DNA of 64,000 nt from Linderina pennispora (Eukaryota > Kickxellomycota > Kickxellomycetes > Kickxellales > Kickxellaceae). Under the pieces are notes generated by a model. The model did not search any database and had not been told where the DNA came from. It worked only from the letters and a program-made list of their open reading frames with translations. Position 1 is the stretch's first letter. Every line of letters begins with the position of its first letter. This document shows, in pieces, positions 33,600-42,500 of this stretch. The stretch is taken from the NCBI RefSeq assembly GCF_002104995.1, contig NW_024468251.1, positions 62,001 to 126,000 on the forward strand, written 5' to 3'. A program made the position numbers and the translations under genes.

Positions 33600-35180
33600 T
33601 CAATAACAGGCTGCCTCACGGATACCGATATCCTTTCCAGACAGTTGGACAAACTGCTTGATCTCGTCCACACATGTATGGGGAACACGGGCTGTCAGCA
33701 ACGATGGGATGTGTGGAATCAAGGTGCATAGCCACTTCACGCATACTGGGCCCAAATTCTTGTCTTTGATGGCAAGCGAAACGTACTGAAGACTCATGCT
33801 CAGCAGTTCTACGGGCGAATCACTGCTGGTACAATGAGGATGGTAGTCATCTGTAGTTTGCCACGAGTATACAAAGTAATTGATCGAAAGGCTCTTGATG
33901 AATGGAAGGCGCAACAAGAGAGCATCAATTGGCTCGAATTCCAGTCTGTCAAGATCCAATTCGACCTCCCGAAGATTCGTCCAGTTAATCGCAGGAAGCA
34001 TGTACGGTGGAATGCTGACTAGAATGGCCGCCTGAGCCATCGAATCAACAGATAGCAGATGAGAGTAAGGGCTTACCATATGCAGTAGGTACGAGGTACT
34101 TTCCATGGGGCGTATTTCCAAAGCGTGCACGTTCCTTATCACTCTGGAGTCTACATACTCCAAATGGGTTCCCATCTCGGCTATGTACAGCGATTCCAAC
34201 GGCGAGTCGACAAACGCAGTGTAAAAGTCTGAATAATATAGAAGACCATTTAACGCTCTGAGCATTAGCAGCTTGGGGAAACGCAAGCCAAATCTAGCGA
34301 TGCTCATAGTACCCATGTCGTCCCCCATGCACACGAACTCTAGCACCAGTTCCTTCAACTCTGGGAATACGACGTACCACTCATTAGCATCGCTCCGAAA
34401 CCAGTCCCATCGGAAACATCTTTCTACATCGGTTACTCGTAGGTACTGTAGAGAGGAGTTTGGAAACCGTAAATCTTGCAGTGCGCCAGCCATGACCGAG
34501 GTGCTAATATCCAGCTTCGTGATATCTTGGCGGAGGAGCCCTAATGAGGCTGTCAGATTCCACTCCCGGATGCAGACAGTCATTGACTGGGAGGTGTAAT
34601 GGTTAATCAGCATTGCACGTAGCGTGGTCCCGCTGGTCCGTGGTAGGCTGTCTAACAAGTAGTTGACATTGCTGATGGAAGGAAAATTGGAGGTGAGAAT
34701 AGAAAAGACCGAGCCAATGACGCCAGGGTTCCCAGCTTCCGTATCCTTGAATGCGCCCCGCCCAAATTTGAGTAGGCTTACCCTGTCCCAAGAATATGAG
34801 CCAAATCGGGTGGCTTCCATTGCTGCCGAAAACGAAGAAGTGCCCTTGCCGTCGATATCGTATATGTATAGCTCCCTCGTTTTACTAGACAGGCCCATTG
34901 CAGTAATGAGCTTGATGTTGGATATCCATTTGTAGCTGGAAGGTGAATTGTTACCAGCGTTCTGGTGTGGTACCCGCTTGCATTCAGCTATAGCTGTACG
35001 GCATATGTGCGCAATAAGACGGAACCTCCACTGACGGCAGACTGAGGCTAGTTCTATCATTCTCAGGAATGAGCCCACCACCCCTGTTTCCTCGTGGCTT
35101 CCTTGGGCAGCATAAAGTAAAATGCCCTCCAGCATTCTGTCGCAGGCCACCGAGTTGATATTGGCTACGGTCTTGGACAT
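33600..35180 (-). CDS. F-box-like / leucine-rich protein 2
   Basis: About 526 residues from the preferred start at 35180 (MSKTVANINSVACDRMLEGI); the open frame reaches back to 35366, which would add 62 Ser-rich residues. Residues ~14-50 (CDRMLEGILLYAA ... LASVCRQWRFRLI) have the pattern of the F-box-like N-terminus common in Kickxellomycotina proteins. The rest has repeated leucine-rich segments (for example FPELKELVLEFVCMG, LRFPKLLMLRALNG, LREVELDLDRLEFEP). It probably works as an SCF substrate adaptor, inferred from fold only. It lies inside the RING-H2 array on the opposite strand and is not closely similar to F-box-like protein 1. Confidence 0.62.
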   Translation of the reverse strand: MSKTVANINSVACDRMLEGILLYAAQGSHEETGVVGSFLRMIELASVCRQWRFRLIAHICRTAIAECKRVPHQNAGNNSPSSYKWISNIKLITAMGLSSKTRELYIYDIDGKGTSSFSAAMEATRFGSYSWDRVSLLKFGRGAFKDTEAGNPGVIGSVFSILTSNFPSISNVNYLLDSLPRTSGTTLRAMLINHYTSQSMTVCIREWNLTASLGLLRQDITKLDISTSVMAGALQDLRFPNSSLQYLRVTDVERCFRWDWFRSDANEWYVVFPELKELVLEFVCMGDDMGTMSIARFGLRFPKLLMLRALNGLLYYSDFYTAFVDSPLESLYIAEMGTHLEYVDSRVIRNVHALEIRPMESTSYLLHMVSPYSHLLSVDSMAQAAILVSIPPYMLPAINWTNLREVELDLDRLEFEPIDALLLRLPFIKSLSINYFVYSWQTTDDYHPHCTSSDSPVELLSMSLQYVSLAIKDKNLGPVCVKWLCTLIPHIPSLLTARVPHTCVDEIKQFVQLSGKDIGIREAACY

Positions 35181-35366
35181 TGTACTGCTGATATTTGTTG
35201 AGATAGATTGGAGAGAGAGTCGTGAATTCAAGCTGTAGGTGTCTGTGTGTGCACTGGAAGAAATTCTATCCCTGCTGTCTTTTAACTGAGAACCTGGACA
35301 CCCTGCTGTACTGCATGTTGCGAGTGAGGATCCTCGCTTGAACAATAACTTCAGATAAGCGACCAA

Positions 35367-36649
35367 GCCACAGCGGTTATTGGTGTACCGTCTGTTAGGA
35401 GCGGCATCTAGAAGCAGGACACCGGTTGGCTGCCACGAAATAGCGCCAGAGGCTACTGCCTAGCTGTCTTGTGTACTGGCACACTGTCTTCCTGACTGCC
35501 CCCCTATTGCGGCCATTGCTCGGTGGGGAGGTGGGGGATAGGTTGTAAGAGAAATTGGACAATACAAGTCACTTGCGTTGTGTGGATTCAAATAGCACAC
35601 TTCTAGAGGGTTACATGTCTCATGTAGAGTGGTGGTTGACATGTTGACAAGGGTTTGTAGAGAATAATGGTGTCTCGCTGAAAGCAGCATGATTACCTTT
35701 AGTATTATCAAGTGTGGCAGACCTCAAATAGTGCTGTTGACGCTATGGCGCAAGCTCGACTACCCAGACAATTGGTAATAAAACTTGCATGATGGCAAAA
35801 GTACGTCTCCTTCAGCCGTAATGCACTGAGCGCAGGTTCCTGCTCGATACTACAGGATAAATGTAAAAATGGTAACTGAGACCCGCACACACCAGCCACC
35901 ACAGAAAGGGAGCAAATGCGTGGTTTAGGCACTGCCAGCTATCATTGTTGAACCTGGGGCGAAAAGCAGTTGTGTTTTAGTCAATGCTCGCCTGGGAATC
36001 CACAAAACAAAGTGGCCGCACACTATACACATGGATCCCTTTTTGGACGCATGTACCGCTCTGTCTGCAACGGGCCAGCTCTGCGAACCAAAGACCCAAT
36101 GGGCAACAGGCTGGGTAAACAGCAATTGCTGGGTTCGCCACCGCCACAGTGTGGCCAGCACTCATGGATGCTATATCAGCCTGCTTCTGTGAATGTGAAC
36201 AAACCCAGTAGGTGCTGTCCTGCCTACGTTATAATTGGCCATAGTTTGCCAGGTGATGGGTGAGCGCGTGGCACTAGCACATGTGTGCTATACTGATGCT
36301 AGTCGACAAGTACAAAACAGGTATGGAGCTTTTTGGGCAGTTTGAACAAAGAAAATCTCTAGTGGCCGTGCAATTTATGGTAGAAAAAAGCGACATGGCA
36401 TGTCCGACGCAACTGAGCAAACCACACAAATGCAGCGGGAATCTCTGGGAAAAGGGAGCCTATTCGGCCCGCTATTGCACATCGCAATTGTGGTTTTTCC
36501 TTCGAGCCACATGCCTGTCGCTCACCTCCATTCAAAATCCTCAGCAGCACCTCTCAGCCTCTCTTGATATTTGTCTGCATGGATCATATCCCTTTCTCTT
36601 TCCCCGCCGTCTAGTCACCTCTTTTATTCTTTCTGACAGGTCGAATGCC
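35367..36649. other. Intergenic region before RING gene 5
   Basis: About 1.3 kb with no supported gene. The open frame of RING gene 5 extends upstream to 36281, but that extension lacks family similarity and is treated as leader. Confidence 0.45.
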
Positions 36650-37237
36650 ATGTCGCTGGAACCTACAATGACGGCTTCAGCAGCCATGCCTAGTGCTACC
36701 AGACAAGTGGACGACCAATCGCCATTGTCGATGAAGACATTTACAATTCCTATCACACTAGCTTTTACCATCGTCGGATGTGTGTGCATCGGGGCAATCA
36801 TATTCTTCCTCAGGAGGCGCCAGTGCGACAAGCGGCGACGCGAGCAGGAGGAAGCCGAAAGGACAGCCGGTGAAGATGCACGTATCGAACTGAGCGTGCG
36901 GAACAAGGTGTCAGAGCTGCGACTGATGGATGAAATGCAGTTCGGTATGCTACATGTCGAGTTTGCCCAAGGCCAGTTGTTCTATGCCGAGCGCACGGCG
37001 CGGGAGCCCGATTCATGTGCTGTATGCCTGGTCGACATTCAGGCCGATGATCGCATGGTCTATCTACCGTGCGACCACGGGTACCACCAAGAGTGTGTGA
37101 GACTGTGGCTAGTGCAGAAATCTGAAAAATGCCCGTTGTGCAAAAAGTCGGTGCTTGCGGGACTAGGTATGTTGACTGCGGTTTGCAGCACTAGGGATAG
37201 TGAGTATGATGGTGATAGAATGCACAGCGAGGGTTAG
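36650..37237 (+). CDS. RING-H2 single-span membrane protein 5
   Basis: Putative membrane E3 ligase of 195 residues from the ATG at 36650, chosen because it gives the short Ser/Thr-rich N-terminus (~30 residues) before the span as in its relatives; 123 more codons are open upstream. Membrane span ~31-55 (FTIPITLAFTIVGCVCIGAI). Strongly basic stop-transfer RRRQCDKRRR, family motif LMDEMQFGML (92-101), RING-H2 from Cys123 to Cys164 (CAVC, LPCDHGYHQEC, LWLVQKSEKCPLC), then SVLAGLGM. All ligands are present. Confidence 0.87.
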   Translation: MSLEPTMTASAAMPSATRQVDDQSPLSMKTFTIPITLAFTIVGCVCIGAIIFFLRRRQCDKRRREQEEAERTAGEDARIELSVRNKVSELRLMDEMQFGMLHVEFAQGQLFYAERTAREPDSCAVCLVDIQADDRMVYLPCDHGYHQECVRLWLVQKSEKCPLCKKSVLAGLGMLTAVCSTRDSEYDGDRMHSEG

Positions 37238-37651
37238 AGCAAAAATAGAATACATGCCTCGCTACGTTTTCGTAGACAAATACATGTAGTATGTACCGGC
37301 GGGCATACGCCACATATACTGCGCTTTATCTTGCTGAATGGTAATGTAGAACAAGAGTAGACAGTGCTCACAACAAATGGTTGGCAATTGTTTTTGGAAC
37401 AGCGTCTCGGGGGTTGCTGGGCCATGGCGAAAAATGCAGCTTGCGCGAAAAAAAACTGGCTGCCTTCAAGTCTGTGCAACCTCTCATTCACAAGCCGATC
37501 CTCATCGACAGCTTGCGTGATGATGCTGAAAAAGCGGCAAAGCGACATGCTTGTGACATCGATTTCCTCTCTTCATCACACCACAGCTCTATAATATTAT
37601 TTTCATCACTTTTATTTTTCAACTTGATACTAGCCAGATAACTACCAAACC

Positions 37652-38320
37652 ATGTCCTCAATGTCAAATACCTTCAGCAGTGGGGCAGCAGACTTCAGTG
37701 CCAGTCAAACGCTGCCGTCAGCGACCAGCTACCCGGTAGCCACCGAAAGTATGGGTTCCGGATGGCTGTCGACAAGGCAGGGAATAATCATCGGCGTGTG
37801 TGGTGTTGTCCTAATAACAATATCGCTGGTTTACATGTCCAAGTACACCACACGCAGCCGACGAACCACACAGGCAGCAAGTCACGGCATGCACACCCGC
37901 CATATCACAATAGAAATGGAGCCGCGACGAATGCAGCACAAACTGCCGCTCCTGCCCGAGCACGCGCTCAAAATGCTGCACGCTGAAACTGTCAAGGACA
38001 AGCAGGTCTCAGACGAGACGGATCCGTGTGCCATTTGCCTAGCCGAGATTGCATACCAGGAAGTGATGATGGAGCTGCCATGCCGCCACCGGTTCCACTA
38101 TGACTGCATACGGAAATGGCTGACGACCAAATCCGAGCAGTGCCCGTTATGCAAGGGCTCGGTGCTGGCTGCGCTTGGAATCAATGCCGACACCCCGCGG
38201 CACAGCACAGATCAGGCAGCGGAGACTGCAGCACCTGCGGAACAGCAGAGTGGTGTTGCCGAGAGGAGCACACAGCCCGAAGTAGCAGTACCGGAGAGGG
38301 CCGCAGTGAGAAACGTCTAG
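37652..38320 (+). CDS. RING-H2 single-span membrane protein 6
   Basis: Putative membrane E3 ligase of 222 residues. Ser/Thr-rich N-terminus, membrane span ~43-62 (GIIIGVCGVVLITISLVYMS), basic juxtamembrane segment, a diverged family motif (LLPEHALKML, ~100-109), RING-H2 from Cys126 to Cys167 (CAIC, LPCRHRFHYDC, KWLTTKSEQCPLC), then SVLAALGI and an Ala/Glu-rich tail. A TATA-like CTATAATATTATT lies ~60 bases before the start. Last gene of the array; the next gene on the same strand is the scramblase. Confidence 0.9.
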   Translation: MSSMSNTFSSGAADFSASQTLPSATSYPVATESMGSGWLSTRQGIIIGVCGVVLITISLVYMSKYTTRSRRTTQAASHGMHTRHITIEMEPRRMQHKLPLLPEHALKMLHAETVKDKQVSDETDPCAICLAEIAYQEVMMELPCRHRFHYDCIRKWLTTKSEQCPLCKGSVLAALGINADTPRHSTDQAAETAAPAEQQSGVAERSTQPEVAVPERAAVRNV

Positions 38321-38537
38321 AATAAAACAGCGAGATTAGAAAAAAAAACGCATGACTAATCACATTTCGCGTCAAATATTTTCCAGTGTCTTGGCAGCGA
38401 ACGATCTGCGCTTGGGCACTGAAGGGTATAATTGCCAACGATCGATGCGATCGTATAAATTCCAGACATGTAGTCGGCGTTGGGCCACACCAAAAAAAAA
38501 AACAAAACCTGTCCTCCAATATATCCCATATACCGCC

Positions 38538-39536
38538 ATGTTTCCACACTCGATCCAGCGACTAGCTGCAGCCAGGCAGCCACTTGGCAGCCAGCAAATG
38601 ACACAGCGCTTAGCACATGTGCAGCGGGGCAAGCAGCCACGTACGGCCTACCTACGGCGGCGGCAAGCTGAAAACGAGAGGCATCAGCGGCAACAGCAGC
38701 AACAGCAGCAACCACCACAGTATAGTCTGCCGATAGCACCATCCGGCAATGTTTTGACAGAAAGCAGCCCAGCTGCACATATCCTTTCGCAGTCGTCGTT
38801 GCGAGTAACGCGGCAGCTCGAGATGCTCAACATCTTGCTCAGCTACGAGCAGGCGAACCGGTATGCGCTGATGGATTCGCAGAGCAACCCGGTGGGGTTT
38901 ATGCTGGAGCACCGCACGTTTGCGCATGAGCTGATGCGGCAGGCATTCCGTCTGCACCGGCCGTTCAAGGTGGATATTGTGGATCTGAACGGGCATCTTG
39001 TGATGCGCGCCGAGCGGAAATTCAGCCTGGTCAATTCGCGAGTGACGATTAGCGACCATTCAGGCAAGGTCATCGGCGAGTCGCAGCAGGAGTGGCACTT
39101 GTGGCGACGCCGGTATGATTTGTTTACAGAGACAGCGGCAGGGAGTGAACGGCAGCAGTTTGCACGCGTGGATGCGCCGTTCTTGTCGTGGGATTTTCCA
39201 ATGGTGGACCAGAGCGGGGAGGTGATGGCGGGGGTGTTCAGGGACTTTGCAGGCATCGGCATGGAGCTGTTCTCGGACTACGGGCTGTACGCGATCTGCT
39301 TTGACAAGCTGGCTCTGGCGCAGCGGTATCAGGGCGAGGCAGCCAGCCCGCAGATGGCCGATAGGGATCTGAACCTCGATGAGCGCGCGGCAGTGCTGGC
39401 GGCGGCAATTTCGATCGACTTTGACTACTTCTCCCGCCATTCACGCATGGGTGGCGGGGGGTTTGGGTTCTTCCCGTTCTTTGGAGGCGGCAGCAATGAG
39501 CTGACAGACAGCCAAGACATAGATATAGACACGTAG
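38538..39536 (+). CDS. AIM25: Mitochondrial phospholipid scramblase family protein (AIM25-like)
   Basis: Scramblase-family protein of 332 residues. The start at 38538 (MFPHSIQRLAAARQPLGSQQ) gives an Arg/Ala/Gln-rich amphipathic N-terminus that fits a mitochondrial targeting sequence; the frame is open 62 codons further upstream. A poly-Gln run follows (~residues 52-60). The scramblase domain begins near residue 90 (LEMLNILLSYEQANRYALMD) with FMLEHRTFAHELMRQAFRLHRPFKV, VISDHSGKVIGESQQEWH-like sequence, FSDYGLYAICFDKLALAQRY and a last hydrophobic/Gly-Phe-rich end. Yeast Aim25 is mitochondrial and linked to stress tolerance. A TATA-like CGTATAAATT at ~38451 precedes it. Confidence 0.85.
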   Translation: MFPHSIQRLAAARQPLGSQQMTQRLAHVQRGKQPRTAYLRRRQAENERHQRQQQQQQQPPQYSLPIAPSGNVLTESSPAAHILSQSSLRVTRQLEMLNILLSYEQANRYALMDSQSNPVGFMLEHRTFAHELMRQAFRLHRPFKVDIVDLNGHLVMRAERKFSLVNSRVTISDHSGKVIGESQQEWHLWRRRYDLFTETAAGSERQQFARVDAPFLSWDFPMVDQSGEVMAGVFRDFAGIGMELFSDYGLYAICFDKLALAQRYQGEAASPQMADRDLNLDERAAVLAAAISIDFDYFSRHSRMGGGGFGFFPFFGGGSNELTDSQDIDIDT

Positions 39537-39583
39537 ACAACATGATACATGGTGGGGGGTTTCGTTATTTTTTCGAAATACAT

Positions 39584-42500
39584 TTATTGCAACCCAGCCG
39601 AAAGCTGCCGAATGGATAGTTTCTCGTTTGCGAGTGCCTCGCGGATCTTCGCCAGACGGTCGGCCAAAGCGGCCGTCTTGTCACTGCGTCCATCAGTATC
39701 CTTGGAGTCGATCTGGCCGAGCTGCCTCTCCAGCTTGCCCTGGACGGACTTGCCAACCATCAGTCTTTTGGACACCTCCTTAAGATCCCTGCGCACGGGC
39801 TCCAAGGCGCGATCAGCAGGCTCGATCTTTTGGTTGATCTTGGCCAAGCCCGAAATCCACCGTGCGCGCTCCTGCTTGAGCTCCTGCAGCGAGTCCTCGT
39901 GCATATCCTGGGCGCGTCTGACCAGGTGCTCAACATGGCGCAGCTGGCTGAGCGCCTGGGCAAGCTGGACACGCACAGCCTCGACAGACCCCGATGATGA
40001 GGAGGAAGTGCGGCGCGAGTGCTTCGGGGAAACCTCCGGCGTCGACTCGTCGTCGAGCGCAGACAGCACGGCAAAGACGCCGGCCGGCTGCTGCGCGACA
40101 ACCGTGGAATCCGTGTCATCAGCCACGCCGGTAGCGTCGTCAGGCTCGGCCTCTTGCAGCGCCTGGTTGAGCTCCTCGACCTCGCGGTTAAGCTGCGCAA
40201 TAGTTTCCTCGAGCTGACCGTGCCGCTTGCGGAACCGCTGCTCGGCTTGCGTCTGGCGGACGATCGCGCGCCGCACCGACTCGAGCTCGCTCTCCCAGTG
40301 CGCAATCTGCTTGGGCAGCTCGCGCTTCAGCTTCCGCAGCCGCTGGACAGCAGCTGCCCGGGCCCGCTCGACGTCCTCGAGCCGACTGACGTACAGAGCC
40401 TGCAGGGTCTGCTCGGCGCGCTGCTCCTTGGCCAGGACAGATTCTTCCGAGGGCAAAACCACACGCAGTTCCTCGCTGCGCATGCCACAAACGGTCACGC
40501 AGATAGTGTACGTTGCGTTGACGGCCAGCCCGCGCACCAGAATCGCGTGGTTCAAGGACGCCCCTAGCTCTACATCGGCCCAGCGCACGCCATCGACACG
40601 AACCACGACGTCAGACCGTGCCAGCTGCACCCGCGTGTAGTCAAACTGCGGATCCGCCACATCACTCGCCGATGACGCGGGGAGTTTGGCTAGCGGCAAG
40701 CTCGCAGAGTGTATGGCGCGCGATCGGGCCGCCACCGCACTGACCAGCGACGCAGGTACGCAAACCGAGGCCGTGGGAGCAGTCCGCGGATGGGCCAGCA
40801 GCAGGTGCGCCAATACCGGCGTCACCGCAATGCTCACGCGCAGCACACCTTCCTGCGGGCGAATATCCTCCAGGCACAGGCGGAATGTGCCAGCAGTGGG
40901 CGCGCGCACAGAGCCCAGCGGCGTCGGCTTGACCAGAATCCGCGCGGGCCGATAGCTGACCTGCCCGCTGTCGGCGTTTCCGTGGCCACCGGCGGGAGCG
41001 CCAATGAACGGCCTGCTGCCGGGCGTGTGGCCGTTGGCTGTGGGCTGGGCCAGCTGCGCATACGAGGTCGCCGACGATGCTAGCAGCGCGTTGGCAGCAG
41101 CCACAGCGCGCGGGTTCGCAGGCACAGTGAACCGGCCAAAGATCAGCGGCAGGACCGACGACGCCGGATCCTCGTCGGCAAACACCACCGATGCCGGATC
41201 TACAGGTCGCACCAGCCCCAGGCTCTTCAGTTCCCTGACATACTGCACCAACGGCAGCAGAGTGCCGATAGGAGAGGAAAACTCGTGCTGCTTGTCCTGC
41301 CGCGCCGTGCGAGATACAAACGCCGAGGGGCCAACGCCATGTACTGACCGGCAGGGGCAGTGGGCGACGCTCGAGACGACCCATGCATCCAATGCCTTGG
41401 CGCGCTTGCTGCCCCCGGAGGCAGCCAGCAGGGGAGCTGTCGGCGCATTGAGCGCGGGGTTCAGAAGCCCGAGACTCAAAAGCGAGTCGCGCAGCGGTGG
41501 AAGGCCATTGGCCGGCTCCACCGCCAGCGGGTCGCTGGTCGGGATAGCGACCGGTGCTGGCTTTCCACCCTTGCCGGGTCCTGCCGATCCGCCAGCTGTG
41601 GGTCCACGCAGTCCTTTGCGCCGCACCATCAACGAGCCGTGGTCCGAGCCACTGACGCTCCCCTCGCGCTGATGCCCGCTGCTGCCAGCCTCGCCTTGGG
41701 CCGACTGGGGGTGGCTATGGTTGCCGGGGTTGCCGGTGGGCCAGATCTCCATCGACAGGAGACACCGCTCGCAGTACCCGCTCAAGCACAAAAAGCACAC
41801 GCGCCGTGCATATGCTGCCCTACTGCCCGGATCTGCCTTGCCGTCATCGCTGCTCTCAGCATCGCTGGCCGCAGTCAATTCGCTGGTGACCGTGATCTTC
41901 CGTGTGTTGCGTCCAGCCGTCCTGGCCACCATATACGGCCCGCGCCTGCGCTCCCGCACCACAGTTGCATACCACGCCCGGGCATTGTGCACCACATACC
42001 CGGCCTCTCGCAAAGCCAGCAAGGCAAACACGCTGATTGTGTGAATCGGCAACAAGCAGCTGGCGCCCGAACATGCCGGAAACAGCGACGTCCCACTGCC
42101 CACAAGCAGGCAACCGCAGAACCGGAACACGCCGACCGCCACCTCCCATATACAAGTAAGCACTGCTAATGTCGCCTGCTGCTCGGCGTTCCAGAACGCC
42201 TTTGTCCATATGCTGCATCTGCTGATGGCGCCCACGCTGTCCACCATGTAGGAGCTGCTGTCGCGAATCGGCTTGGTGCAGGCGCCTGCGCAGCCGCCCA
42301 GCGAGCTGTGGCCGTTGCGCAGAGCCATGTCAAGCATCAGGAGAACCGCCACTAACTGCACTGCCTGCCACGACGGCCCGCGCGCCTGCCACACCAGCAC
42401 CACATACACGGAGAGCGTTGCCAGCACTGGCAGCAGCCGCGAGCCATTGCGCGCCTGCGAAATCTCTCCAGTGTCGTCGTCGTCGTCGTCGTCATTGCCA

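Noticed and set aside
36281-36649. Upstream extension of RING gene 5 by 123 codons
   Set aside because: It has no similarity to the N-termini of the other array members; the internal ATG gives the shared layout.
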